Notes: generated by a model from the letters alone, not told the origin. A DNA stretch of 64,000 nucleotides from Hymenobacter nivis (GCF_003149515.1 NZ_CP029145.1:1054001-1118000); one strand, 5' to 3'; shown: positions 18,131 to 27,627, counted from the first letter of the stretch. Numbers and translations are program-made.

Positions 18131-18454
18131 ATGAGCACCACCACCGCGTTGCGCGACGAAGCGCAAGCATTGTTAAAAAGCTTTTTTCTCGTCGCTGATT
18201 TTTGGGTTGGGGTTAGCAACGATGATGATGCAGAAATGCCTTTTTACCTTTACCCATACACCGGCAACAACGAAGTTTACGAAATAAGCGAAGAGCTGTA
18301 TAACTACTTCGGTGACGCTTTTTTTGATTCTAAGTTTGATAAAAATCGCAACGCAGAAGAGCACCGTTTTAAGCAAAAATACATTATGCAGATACTGTAC
18401 GAACTAGTGCCGACCCGCAAGGATAAAATCAACCGGTTGCTAAGCGAACAGTAA
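18131..18454 (+). CDS. Hypothetical acidic protein of the plasmid-like module
   Basis: The 107-residue protein (MSTTTALRDEAQALLKSFF ...) has aromatic- and Asp-rich central segments (NDDDAEMPFYLYPYTG, EELYNYFGDAFF) and a basic C-terminal helix. No signal peptide or membrane segment. I do not recognise it. Its place between the Rep-like gene and the following two small genes, all on the plus strand, suggests a plasmid backbone or cargo protein. Confidence 0.55.
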   Translation: MSTTTALRDEAQALLKSFFLVADFWVGVSNDDDAEMPFYLYPYTGNNEVYEISEELYNYFGDAFFDSKFDKNRNAEEHRFKQKYIMQILYELVPTRKDKINRLLSEQ

Positions 18455-18641
18455 GTTTACGCCGATGCGCAACCACCAATTTTACTACACTATACCAGCC
18501 AGCACAGTTACCGTATTGACAAACTAGTAATTCCACCGCGCTTTAGTTTTTCACGCTTCCGCACGGAAAAATATACTGAAATCCAATTGTTTATCGAATG
18601 AGCGCTCAAACTGCATAAACCCCTCTCTCGTTCACCATTTC

Positions 18642-19193
18642 ATGAGCCGCTACGGCATGAGCGTATCTGCCCTGGCTGCTAAAATCGGCGTGGACAAAAA
18701 CGTGCTCATCAACAAGCTCCACCCCGCCCGTTACAATAAGCTCACCGACCATGAGCAGCAGCAGATTTTTGCCGTGTTTCAGCAATTACAGCAGGAGCTT
18801 GCCGCTTTTTTGGAGACCGACCTCGACGAGTTGCCCGCGGCACTCGCTAACCAAGCAACCGCACCACGGGATGCCGTACGCGAAATGGTTCCAGCGGATG
18901 TTTCTGTGTTAAAAATTCAACAAAGCGACGTAGTGGCTTCCACTCCTATTGCTCAGGTTCTGACCATTCGCGCTGGTACCAAGGGGGTAGCGCCGGAACA
19001 GCAACCATTGGTTGGGGTTCGAGCCGCCAACCTTCAAACCGTCGCTGACCCACTCGCCGCACTCGAGAACGTTTTGATCGCCACCGAACCGACGTCCACT
19101 TCAAAACCCGTTACTGTCGCCAAGACGAAGCTACAAAAACGCATCGCTGAGCTACTGTTAGGATATGAAGGTGCAAACAAACCAGCAGAGTGA
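18642..19193 (+). CDS. Putative HTH protein of the plasmid-like module
   Basis: The 183-residue protein has an N-terminal XRE-like helix-turn-helix (MSVSALAAKIGVDKNVLINKL) followed by an amphipathic helix (EQQQIFAVFQQLQQELAAFL) and a low-complexity Ala/Val/Thr-rich tail. It could be a repressor or partition-type accessory; neither is proved. Its end overlaps the next gene by 29 bases in a different frame, indicating co-translation. Confidence 0.58.
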   Translation: MSRYGMSVSALAAKIGVDKNVLINKLHPARYNKLTDHEQQQIFAVFQQLQQELAAFLETDLDELPAALANQATAPRDAVREMVPADVSVLKIQQSDVVASTPIAQVLTIRAGTKGVAPEQQPLVGVRAANLQTVADPLAALENVLIATEPTSTSKPVTVAKTKLQKRIAELLLGYEGANKPAE

Positions 19194-19473
19194 AGAAAAC
19201 AAACCCGCCCCAGTGCAGGAGATTTCGTTTGCGCAATCACTTGAAGACGCCAAACGCCGAGTCACGGCAACGAAAGCAAAGGCAACCAGGCAACGCGACC
19301 TCGAACGAGCGCAACGCCGCCTGAAAGACCCGCTTTGGTTGGAAGACAACCCCTACGCGATTAAAGATGCCAGCGAAGAAGCCTTAAATCAGTATCCGCA
19401 CCTACGTGATCTAATTCCGCCGCCCTCGTCGCCAGAAGACTATGCAAAGACCTTGGTACTATTTGGAAAGTAG
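19165..19473 (+). CDS. Hypothetical charged protein coupled to the HTH gene
   Basis: The 102-residue protein starts inside the preceding gene. It has a strongly basic helical middle (EDAKRRVTATKAKATRQRDL, RAQRRLKDPLW) and an acidic C-terminal part. No known domain. The overlap and order suggest that it acts with the HTH protein. Confidence is limited because the overlap removes normal spacing evidence. Confidence 0.5.
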   Translation: MKVQTNQQSEENKPAPVQEISFAQSLEDAKRRVTATKAKATRQRDLERAQRRLKDPLWLEDNPYAIKDASEEALNQYPHLRDLIPPPSSPEDYAKTLVLFGK

Positions 19474-19707
19474 TAGCCACCAAAAGTTCTACTCATGGCA
19501 GCCCCGGTTTAGCATGTATTAGACAATCGGTCGCCGCTACTCATACAAAATACGATCAAAACCCATTGGTTGCGACTAGCACCGCCCCTTCTGCTATTTG
19601 CTGCATCCTTGCAAAGGTGGTTACTAGAATGAGGCGGGTATAAACATGTGCCTAAGCCATCTGAAAGCACAACATGCTTACGTGTTACACTGAAAACCAT
19701 AGTGTGA

Positions 19708-20388
19708 TTATCCGGTAAGAGCAATTCTGAATAACAACCGCTGGACTGCCGAATGATAGAAAGGCTTTCCACGACGTGTTTTAAAGCCCACACCATTTAA
19801 CTCATCAACAATTTGTTGCAGCGAATGACCCTTAGCATGCAATAATGCTGTCAACATACCTGCCTGCTTGTTCTGGGGGTTTTCTAACGCATTCCTTCTT
19901 CTGACCTCTTCACCTTTGTTTCTGGCGGCTGCCGTAAGGTTTTGTGGTGATCCAAGCGTAGCCCCTCGTACTTTCTTCGCCGCAAGTGCATCCTTAGTGC
20001 GCTTACTAATGGTTTCGCGCTCGTGTTGAGCAATCACCGTAAAGAGACCCACCGTTAGCGAATTGGCGTCCGGCATGTCGCAACACACAAAGGATACGCC
20101 GGCATCGCGCAAGGCGAAGATGAAACCGGCATTACGAGAGAGCCGATCCAACTTGGCGATAAGAAGCGTCGCATTCTGACTCTGCGCCGCAGCAATTGCA
20201 GCGTGGAGTTGTGGACGAAGGTCCTTATTCCCGCTTTCGACTTCGACAAACTCACCGAGGACGTGCGCTTCCTCCTTGACAAAAGAAGTGACTGCGGCTT
20301 TCTGTGCTTCTAGCCCCAATCCAGAAGCGCCCTGTTTTTGGGTGGATACCCGATAATAAGTAATAAATCTGCTACGGGTTTCGATCAT
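19708..20388 (-). CDS. Serine recombinase / resolvase family protein
   Basis: The 226-residue protein has the resolvase catalytic domain: YYRVSTQKQ (catalytic Ser in the YRVST motif), LLIAKLDRLSRN (the KLDRLSR motif with catalytic Arg) and ERETISKRTKDALAAKK (the E..RtkeAL.aaK helix). A C-terminal HTH follows (LHAKGHSLQQIVDELNGVGF, KTRRGKPFYHSAVQRLL). It cuts and rejoins DNA through a phosphoserine link, resolving multimers or mediating inversion. A perfect 36-bp palindrome lies 34-69 bases upstream and is the likely binding site. It closes the plasmid-like module on its right. Confidence 0.93.
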   Translation of the reverse strand: MIETRSRFITYYRVSTQKQGASGLGLEAQKAAVTSFVKEEAHVLGEFVEVESGNKDLRPQLHAAIAAAQSQNATLLIAKLDRLSRNAGFIFALRDAGVSFVCCDMPDANSLTVGLFTVIAQHERETISKRTKDALAAKKVRGATLGSPQNLTAAARNKGEEVRRRNALENPQNKQAGMLTALLHAKGHSLQQIVDELNGVGFKTRRGKPFYHSAVQRLLFRIALTG

Positions 20389-20421
20389 CGTTAGTAATAA
20401 ACTTTCGACAAGTTACGAAAT

Positions 20422-20457
20422 TGCGCATTATTTAAACGCTCGTTTAAATAATGCGCA
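20422..20457. promoter_or_regulatory. 36-bp perfect palindrome, candidate res/crossover site or operator
   Basis: TGCGCATTATTTAAACG at 20422-20438 is followed by CT and the exact reverse complement at 20441-20457. Serine resolvases bind as dimers to palindromes of about 28-34 bp with an AT dinucleotide-type centre, and res sites usually lie next to the resolvase gene. The centre CT is atypical, so an operator is an alternative. Confidence 0.55.
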
Positions 20458-21004
20458 TCCCCTAAACGCATAAGGTGAGCGTTTTACTACGAAGCTGTAA
20501 ATACACACATTTTTCACCATTACTGCGCTTGCCAAGCAAAATTCGCTTAGGCACACGGCTGATTCTACACAATGGCATTCACCTGTACGATTGAAACTGA
20601 ATTTGTCAGCCGCTGACGAGCGATAGGTATTTTTCCGCAGTAGGGACACGTTTTTGTCGGCACGGGGAAACACATCATCGTACCCCCGTTATTCTAAGGC
20701 ATTATGCTTAACATTCACCTAGTACTAGTTGGGCAACCTTACGCACAACAAATTGAAAATGAGGTTATTTATTTAAAATTAGCCACATTTTATCAATTAT
20801 TACTCAACTGCTCAAATTCAGTGGTAGCACTGATGTACTAGCAAAAACCCTGTACTACTTTCGCTTCATTCAGAAAGACTAACATAAAAGAGTTTGAGCC
20901 CAAACCTTAGAAATGATTAAAGAATACTTTCAAATACTTTAAATAATGTATCTGAAAATAGAGTCTCATGCATTTAAAAATCTAACCACAAACACATAAT
21001 AACA
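20458..21004. other. Spacer upstream of the caspase-like gene
   Basis: About 550 bases, AT-rich in its right half, without a credible gene. A TACTTTCG at 20856-20863 approximates the Bacteroidota -7 box but is 140 bases from the next ATG and lacks a clear -33 TTG. Nothing else was seen. Confidence 0.3.
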
Positions 21005-21814
21005 ATGGCAACAGCAATTTCGCTTCACATCGGTCTAAACTATGTTGACCCAAATCACTATTCAGGTTGGAATGGGGAACTCAATGCTGCTGAGTATGAT
21101 GCAAATGATATGTCTCTGATCGCAAAATATCAAGGATTCCAAACATATGTTCTTCTTAGGTCAAATGCGACAAGGCAGGCGGTTACTTCATCGATTCTAA
21201 ATGCTGCTCAAACACTGAACCAAGGAGACATATTCGTTATTTCATATTCCGGTCATGGAGGGCAACTGCCTGATATAAATGGCGATGAAGATGACGGGCT
21301 GGACGAAACATGGTGCTTATATGACGGCGAACTTGTAGATGATGAGTTGTCGCAACTTTGATCCAGTTTTAAGGCAGGTGTTCGGATCTTAGTAATTTCA
21401 GATAGCTGTAATAGTGGTACAGTTCTCCGACTAGCAAGTAATAGGGAGCGAATTAGCACTGATTTTCGTGCAAAATACATGCCCAATGAAGTGGCATCCA
21501 GTACATATTACGAGAACAAGGAGTTTTACGATGACATTCTGAAATCGGTTAAAAATGTTAGTTCGCCAAATATTAAGGCAAGTGTAAAACTACTCTCCGG
21601 CTGCCAAGACAACCAATCCTCTTACGATGGACCTTTTAATGGCAAATTCACGAGTATGTTAAAAAACGTGTGGAATGGAGGCAAGTTTAGTAGTGGTTAT
21701 TTATCATTTTACAAACAAATAGTAAACCTTATGCCTGCAGAGCAAACGCCAAATTATTACAACATTGGTCAACCAAATCCAATTTTCGATAATCAAAAAC
21801 CTTTCACTATTTAG
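21005..21814 (+). pseudogene. Caspase-like (peptidase C14) protein interrupted by an in-frame TGA
   Basis: The frame from 21005 reads MATAISLHIGLNYVDPNHY and reaches the catalytic histidine segment ISYSGHGGQ (His about 84) before a TGA at 21359-21361. Reading through in the same frame continues SSFKAGVRILVISDSCNSGT, which holds the catalytic cysteine (about 135), and stays open to 21814, giving about 269 codons. The context L-stop-SSFKAG fits a Trp codon TGG changed to TGA. The two catalytic residues are thus separated by one nonsense codon and nothing else is damaged. Caspase-like proteins are proteases often used as effectors in bacterial defence. A secreted protein gene follows 5 bases later. 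Confidence 0.8.
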
Positions 21815-21819
21815 GCAAG

Positions 21820-23358
21820 ATGAAGACCTTTACGTTTACCTTTTTACTCTTTTCAGTCACATACCTGACAGGTTTTGCTCAGCAGTCTTTGTATCCGAGA
21901 GGAAAGAAGATTAAAGATCAGGCTCTCTACCTGTCTATGGATGCTACAGACAATACCTTAAGTTATTTTCTCACAGGCAAGACTTCTGACAATCCAATTC
22001 CAATAAAAGACGGTATCATTTTCTCTTTGGCTGGCGATAATTCATGTAGCATATACATGAAGTGGTTAAATCCGCTAAAGTATAAGGTACTATGGAAAGA
22101 CACCACTTTTACAGACGATAGAGACAAAGCCCTGAGCGATTTTGTTGGGCTATTAACATCTCAGTTCGGCACACCTGTAACATCGCTAAACAGCGCTGAA
22201 ACTAAATCCATTGTTAAAGGCTCACGTGCAGCATTATTGGCTGCAGGAACAACTGAATTAAGTATCCCTGCAAATGGCTTTAATAACACTGCTCTAACGT
22301 TACTTTACTTACAGCTTCGCGCAAGCCAAGACTTATTGACGGAAAGTGATAGGATAAATTTTAATAAAATTACGCCTTTACTTGAAAACGTTGACAAGAA
22401 AATATCAACCAACATTCCAAAGGAATTAGAAGGTATTTTTGAAAAGTTGTTTGCTCTTTCTGACGCTACCAATGTAGCAAGCACAACAGCTTTAGAATCG
22501 TCTAACGTTGACAAATTTGAGACTCAACAGACTGAAATAGAGTCAACTCAGATTGAAATAGTAAAATTAATTACTGAACTCAAGCTTTCAGACGTATTAT
22601 TAAATAGCTATACAAGGACAACCGTATCAAACTTCATTGAACAAAACTCCCTAATCGTAAACTCAAACCGGAATTTAATAAAAAATATGAGATCCGTGAT
22701 CGCAATTATTAACACTTCGCAAAAAAACGAGTCTTCTTACAACACAAATCAACCGGAAACTAAAGGGTATTATAAGATACGCCCTTTATCATTTGAAGAC
22801 GGAAAAAGGCTTCAAACGAAATTGACAATCACTGAATATGAATACAAAAAGACAGATGCTAGCAAAGAGCGCAAAGAGCTTGTTAAAAAAAGCGATGTAA
22901 CAAAGAAAACATTAGTGTTCGAAACATACGATTTCGTAGTAGTTTCTGTCAGTACTGGAATATTTTATGGCAACACCACGTTAAGAGGTTTTGGCGTTTC
23001 AAATACTGGTCAAGGTCAATTCTCTATCACAGAAGATGATATTAAAAGCAACACTCCTATAACAGCACTATTTTTAAATTTTAACCCGGGTATAAGGTCA
23101 AGATACTTCGTCCCTATTGCACAGATTGGTTTAGACCCCACTAAGAAAAGACCATTTATTTTATACGGAGGGGGGTTTGCATTTCCAAGCAAAAAGTTTG
23201 CGATCACTGCTGGCGGCATTCTTGCGTGGGAACAAAGTTTAAACAAACTGGCAGTTGGGCAAACAATATCTTCAACAACTGAACTAGAGAAAGACATTAA
23301 ATACACATTTAATCTTAAAACTAAAGGGGCATATGTCGGCATCCAGTACAACTTTTAA
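21820..23358 (+). CDS. Secreted protein coupled to the caspase-like gene
   Basis: The 512-residue protein has a signal peptide (MKTFTFTFLLFSVTYLTGFAQ). The central part is helical (about 150-300, repeated Gln/Glu/Thr-rich helices). The end is beta-rich with alternating hydrophobic strands and finishes GAYVGIQYNF, a terminal aromatic typical of outer-membrane beta-barrels. It follows the caspase-like frame by 5 bases and is surely in one operon with it. The role is unknown; an envelope partner or target of the protease is possible. Confidence 0.68.
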   Translation: MKTFTFTFLLFSVTYLTGFAQQSLYPRGKKIKDQALYLSMDATDNTLSYFLTGKTSDNPIPIKDGIIFSLAGDNSCSIYMKWLNPLKYKVLWKDTTFTDDRDKALSDFVGLLTSQFGTPVTSLNSAETKSIVKGSRAALLAAGTTELSIPANGFNNTALTLLYLQLRASQDLLTESDRINFNKITPLLENVDKKISTNIPKELEGIFEKLFALSDATNVASTTALESSNVDKFETQQTEIESTQIEIVKLITELKLSDVLLNSYTRTTVSNFIEQNSLIVNSNRNLIKNMRSVIAIINTSQKNESSYNTNQPETKGYYKIRPLSFEDGKRLQTKLTITEYEYKKTDASKERKELVKKSDVTKKTLVFETYDFVVVSVSTGIFYGNTTLRGFGVSNTGQGQFSITEDDIKSNTPITALFLNFNPGIRSRYFVPIAQIGLDPTKKRPFILYGGGFAFPSKKFAITAGGILAWEQSLNKLAVGQTISSTTELEKDIKYTFNLKTKGAYVGIQYNF

Positions 23359-23402
23359 GAATAATTGGGATACCGGAGCATTAGTTGTACCAAGCTATAA
23401 GT

Positions 23403-23588
23403 TCACTTAAATTTATTAAAGGTTGTACCTGCTTTACTAACTAAGGGTAGATAACGTTTAATGCCAATCTCAGGGGCAGACTGCAAAGGGGCTATGGCGT
23501 AACCTTTTGCTGCGACATATTCGTTCGCTAACGCGCATGCCATGTTCTTACTAAGGTAGTTACAAGAAGGTAGCATTTTTTCAAGCAT
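23403..23588 (-). CDS. Short ORF, doubtful
   Basis: A 61-codon frame (MLEKMLPSCNYLSKNMACAL ...) starts 16 bases after the stop of the next minus-strand gene. It has no recognisable domain. It is listed because its spacing fits an operon, but length and composition do not prove coding. Confidence 0.22.
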   Translation of the reverse strand: MLEKMLPSCNYLSKNMACALANEYVAAKGYAIAPLQSAPEIGIKRYLPLVSKAGTTFNKFK

Positions 23589-23604
23589 AGCTACAGCTAT
23601 CCTA

Positions 23605-24195
23605 TCACTTCTTTCCTTTTGAATAATTTAAGTGACTTGGCATAAGCACTAATTTGGTATGCACAGCTAGGTATTTAACCTCTTTTAATACAGTATCGAC
23701 TTCATCCATACTGTATTGGTTTACTATCCTTTCGTACTCACCGCGCATTTTCTCCTTATTTAGCTTCCGTCCATTGCTAATAGTTTGATAGAGCAACTTT
23801 AAGTCAGGTAGTTGAGATAAGTTCTGATTAACCAAGTTATAAAAAGAAACGGTATGGTCTAACGTGATATGCTTTATACTAGCACTAATAACTTGAAAAT
23901 TATTCAGCATAATTTCCTTCCCGTCATGCAGTGTGCCGTACACGTCGAGGTTTTTTATTGAGACAGATTGCAGTTCATGAAGCTTCTTCATTCTACCATC
24001 TACCAAAACTACATCTACCTGATTAATTAATTCATCGTAAACATCACTTAATCTTGGCTTTAGTTCAGGATAACGCCTCACAAATTTTGCAAATAGGCGC
24101 GGCGTATAAAAAAATCCAAGGTCATTATACGCCCTTTCCTGTGTCTTTAACCTTCGCAAAAAGGTCTTATACAATGTGTCGCTTGGTATCTGCAT
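23605..24195 (-). CDS. Hypothetical protein
   Basis: The 196-residue protein (MQIPSDTLYKTFLRRLKTQE ...) is lysine-rich and mostly helical with a central beta segment (KNLDVYGTLHDGKEIMLNNF). No signal peptide, membrane segment or known motif is seen. Its codon use is AT-rich like the neighbouring caspase locus. It faces the secreted protein gene tail to tail and probably belongs to the same imported segment. Confidence 0.58.
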   Translation of the reverse strand: MQIPSDTLYKTFLRRLKTQERAYNDLGFFYTPRLFAKFVRRYPELKPRLSDVYDELINQVDVVLVDGRMKKLHELQSVSIKNLDVYGTLHDGKEIMLNNFQVISASIKHITLDHTVSFYNLVNQNLSQLPDLKLLYQTISNGRKLNKEKMRGEYERIVNQYSMDEVDTVLKEVKYLAVHTKLVLMPSHLNYSKGKK

Positions 24196-24732
24196 TGCAC
24201 TTTGTTTTAGAGCTTGGCAAGAAATAGTGAAGCAAAATAAGGCTTGAAATATGAGGTCAGCAAGTTAACTAAGTTATAGATGAGACCTCTATTTCTATCG
24301 TAACTAAGTGCAAAAATTCAGTTGTATACCTTTTGCACTTAAACTAGTTCAGTAATTTCATTGACAAAGCTATACCCAATCTTTATAATGTTACGAGTAA
24401 AGAAGCGTTAGCTGACATCGTCAACGTAGAGATGTCCAGCGTCAGGGGAATAGAGCAAGTGGACACAGCCCGATACTGATTGTGCTGATCTTTGTGGCAA
24501 CAGCCTTGGGTATTGAGAGGGGCATTCTCAGGAACGCCCCCATATTACTCGAATCGGCTCCGATTTGCATTGGACTCACCGAAGGCTGCGGAGGCATAGT
24601 CAATCGTAGTGGGCGACTTTGCATCCATTAAGCTTCACCAGCAGCTTAATAACTCTAAGGCATTACAGTTATAAAATCGTAGTACCTTTTGGCTTTGTAC
24701 TAACTCATTTATAATTATTTCAAAGCCTTATT
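24196..24732. other. Spacer without recognised gene
   Basis: About 540 bases. A hydrophobic open stretch on the plus strand around 24473-24631 (ILIVLIFVATALGIERG...) has no start codon, and the small minus-strand ORF opposite it looks like a shadow. A GGGGCATTC...GAACGCCCC hairpin at about 24518-24541 is the only clear structure. Confidence 0.3.
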
Positions 24733-26601
24733 TTAACTAAATTTTTTATGCAAAAAATTAAATTCAGAGCTCTTGACTTTTACAGTATTGCTATCAATTC
24801 TAGTATAAAATCCTTCGTCAAATGTCACAGGATGGTCAGCCGAATTTACCCGAAATATTACTATGGCTTTACCAAAGTATTTGATCGACCAAATTCTTAT
24901 ATTGTTATGCAAAAATCCGGATTCAACAGGCATGTTCTTTACTTTACTACTGATCAATGACATGTATTTATCATGGTCGCTTTTGTAGTGTTTATCTACT
25001 TCCCCATTTACACCTGTCACACAAAAATTGCCAAACTTTATGGGCTGGGTCCTCACGCCCTGTTCTTGATAATATTGTAGACAGAATGAAGCGTCCTTTT
25101 CATTGTCAGCCACACCGATTATAATATAACCAGTTGCTTTTTTTCCGACATTAGCCATGGCGGTTAAAGTTTTGACTATTTTTTCTAGCGATTCCTGATT
25201 AAAAAGACCCTGTTCATCAAGGTTGTGTAATCCTAGCTTGAAATCGTATAGCGATTGCTCCGTATATGATTGGACTAGAATGTTTTCCAACCTTGTCGTC
25301 CAGTTGTCTTCAGCAGGATTTTCCTCGTGTGATTCCCTACTACGAAATGATTCTATAAAAACGCCTTTGACAGCGGCTATGTTTGTATTTTTATTTTTAC
25401 CACTATAAGATCCAGAAGCAATTCTCATTATCTTGCCAGCTTCTCTAAACTTTTTAACTAAAAGTTCATAACTAACCACCATCTTCTTATCGATAGCGAT
25501 TAGCTCATACAATGCCATAAAAATGGTTTGGAAGTGTTTTGGTGAAAACCTGCTTTCCGTATGTTTATTGACAAGCGAGTTAAAAGACTCGTTAGCCACT
25601 TCCATAACTTGGCGAACCACATCATAGATAGCAATAAATTTATCAACCCACCCATCCAAGTCTTTGCTTAATTCGGATTCTATTTTCTGATGGCGGTCTG
25701 TTTGAGTAGGGCTGTCCAGTGAATGAATCCCGTACATATTATTCAAAAGCACTGCGTTGCTTGTGAACTTATCGGGATACAAAATCATGCTCGACAATAT
25801 GTCAGCCACGATTTCTTCATCATTTGACTGCCTCATCTTTTCACGAGAAATTATTCCTTGCTTCACCCAAAATATATCATCTACATTAATGCCATAATGC
25901 TGTAGCCTTTTATTGGATACACTTATTTTTCGCATCGCGTTTAAAAGTAGCATATCTGAATTAGAGTCATCACCACGGATTTTAGCAGCAATTCTTCTAA
26001 CAGCATCTGCAAAACCACCTAATGAGCTTGACTGTCTAACTTCTTGAATTGACAATTGTCTACCACCAGAATTTATTCTTCTGAAGATTTCATCAATTTC
26101 TTCTGACGTTTCCATTCTATAAACAGAAAGCGGAAGAAGATAACCAGCAATTTTGCTACAAATAGCTCTTGAAAGCATTGGCACTTTTTGTTCCAATAAA
26201 TTCTCGTCCTTCAAAAGCTTTGTATCAGCCATTGTATCTAAGTCAAAGAAATATTCTTTTTCGCCACCGCCTTCCTCCTTAACTAATAAACCAAATTCTT
26301 GCTCAATAAAAGATGTAATGGCATTGAGCCTTTGCATGCCGTCAATTATTTCGTAGCGGTCTTTATCGTTATACTCAACACTTGCCCACAGGAAAAGAGG
26401 GACCGGATAGCTCATAATTATCGAGTCCAAAAACTTTTGCTTTTCTTCCACATTCCATACAAGTTTTCGCTGATATCGCCTATTAACCAATAATCGCTCT
26501 TCGATATAGAAATTATAAACTCGTTGAATACTCTCACCACGAATTGAAAGCTCAGGTTCAAGGTCTTTTCTTAAGTTCAGTGACTGTTTGTCTGGCTGCA
26601 T
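24733..26601 (-). CDS. DUF262 protein with C-terminal Schlafen AlbA_2-like domain
   Basis: The 622-residue protein has an N-terminal DUF262 (GmrSD/ParB-like) domain: RYQRKLVW at about 42-49, SIIMSYPVPLFLW and the catalytic-type loop IIDGMQRL at about 85-92, with FRRINSGGRQLS later. A helical middle follows. From about residue 420 an AlbA_2 pattern appears: LYDFKLGLHNL, IVKTLTAMAN and GYIIIGVADNEKD. DUF262 proteins are nucleotide-dependent nucleases in phage defence (GmrSD, SspE-like); AlbA_2 domains occur in Schlafen-type nucleases and regulators. The joint architecture strongly suggests defence. Met replaces the usual Gln in DGQQR. Confidence 0.78.
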   Translation of the reverse strand: MQPDKQSLNLRKDLEPELSIRGESIQRVYNFYIEERLLVNRRYQRKLVWNVEEKQKFLDSIIMSYPVPLFLWASVEYNDKDRYEIIDGMQRLNAITSFIEQEFGLLVKEEGGGEKEYFFDLDTMADTKLLKDENLLEQKVPMLSRAICSKIAGYLLPLSVYRMETSEEIDEIFRRINSGGRQLSIQEVRQSSSLGGFADAVRRIAAKIRGDDSNSDMLLLNAMRKISVSNKRLQHYGINVDDIFWVKQGIISREKMRQSNDEEIVADILSSMILYPDKFTSNAVLLNNMYGIHSLDSPTQTDRHQKIESELSKDLDGWVDKFIAIYDVVRQVMEVANESFNSLVNKHTESRFSPKHFQTIFMALYELIAIDKKMVVSYELLVKKFREAGKIMRIASGSYSGKNKNTNIAAVKGVFIESFRSRESHEENPAEDNWTTRLENILVQSYTEQSLYDFKLGLHNLDEQGLFNQESLEKIVKTLTAMANVGKKATGYIIIGVADNEKDASFCLQYYQEQGVRTQPIKFGNFCVTGVNGEVDKHYKSDHDKYMSLISSKVKNMPVESGFLHNNIRIWSIKYFGKAIVIFRVNSADHPVTFDEGFYTRIDSNTVKVKSSEFNFLHKKFS

Positions 26602-27540
26602 GGATAAGGGAAATTCAATCGTTTTTAAAACAAAGCACTAGTTGGAAAGGCTTTCACCTTATTGAACGACTAAGTGTACTGGGCTCACTAATATAGCTAC
26701 TGATTTAGTGACTCACGCCCTCGTTTAGTTTGTTTGAGACATTTACTGACGTGTATTTCCATAAAAACTTCCTGTTCAAAAAGTTATGAATCCCTCGCGC
26801 GATTTCAGGCTTGTAGTAAATTAGTAATGTCATCCATTATCCACGTGTATCCACGTGCGTTGTACGGTCTCACAAAACACGGCAAGTGGTAGACCTATTC
26901 GAGGTGGTGTATGCCCGAAGTGTTGGTACCATTAAAATGAAGAGCCCTCTTTATAACGGTTAAAGGGAGATTAACTGGAGTCATTTAGCGTCCCGGCTGG
27001 GCTACAGAGCCGGCAAAAAGACAGGCTACAACGGCAAAATTGTGGCAGGCATGTACTACACGGGATGCTGGCTATCATCGCCGGTATAGAAAAGGCAGAT
27101 TGATAGGCAGTTTTAGTTACTTAGCCCATATCATGTTTACGCAGGGGCACTTGCTGGGCTTCTACCTTTTGGCAACCACGTCCACAGTTAGGGGCGTGGT
27201 GGCGGAATACCCAATTGCATTCCTTCAAAACGTGAGAAGAGCCCGCGCCTACGGCTTCAAGAACGTTGGTTTTACGCCACCCTGGGTGGGGTAACGCTTG
27301 GAAGCGGGGTGCCGAGAGGATCTCGGTATACAGCATATTCGATTCGGGTGACCTTCTAGGCACCAGGAACAAGTGTCCAAGCTGGCAAATTCACGATTAA
27401 CCGCCTTGTTATCAGGATTCGTGCTTTCCTCCAGCTTGTATTTTCTGTATCCCAAAACCCATTTTCTGTATCCCACAATTCGGGATTATGGGATACAATG
27501 GGAAAGTGAAGGACTACTTTTAACAGTTAAGTAACTGATT
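26602..27540. other. Spacer at the border of accessory and core DNA
   Basis: About 940 bases with no gene I can support. Short direct repeats occur (ATCCACGTG twice near 26838-26857) and a cluster of TGTATCCCA motifs lies at 27441-27497. Base composition rises in GC across it, marking the passage from the AT-rich island to the GC-rich core. The translated fragments resemble nothing I recognise. Confidence 0.35.
27441..27497. repeat. TGTATCCCA direct and inverted repeat cluster
   Basis: TTTTCTGTATCCCA occurs at 27441-27454 and 27462-27475, and the reverse complement TGGGATACA of its last nine bases is at 27489-27497. The second direct copy and the inverted copy form a 9-bp stem around a 13-base loop. 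It may be a regulatory site or a remnant of mobile-element ends. Confidence 0.5.
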
Positions 27541-27551
27541 GTCAGTAAATG

Positions 27552-27584
27552 AAAAATCCCACAGCCAAGGACCGTGGGATTTTT
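27552..27584. terminator. Bidirectional intrinsic terminator
   Basis: AAAAATCCCAC at 27552-27562 pairs perfectly with GTGGGATTTTT at 27574-27584; the A and T runs give a U-tract on either strand. It is suitable to end ffh transcripts on the minus strand. Confidence 0.65.
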
Positions 27585-27627
27585 AAACCAAAACACCTTA
27601 AAAAACTATTCTTTCACTATGAGATAA

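Noticed and set aside
17931..18170. 79-codon minus-strand ORF.
   Set aside because: It overlaps the start of the 18131 gene, has no recognisable features and no promoter-like sequence.
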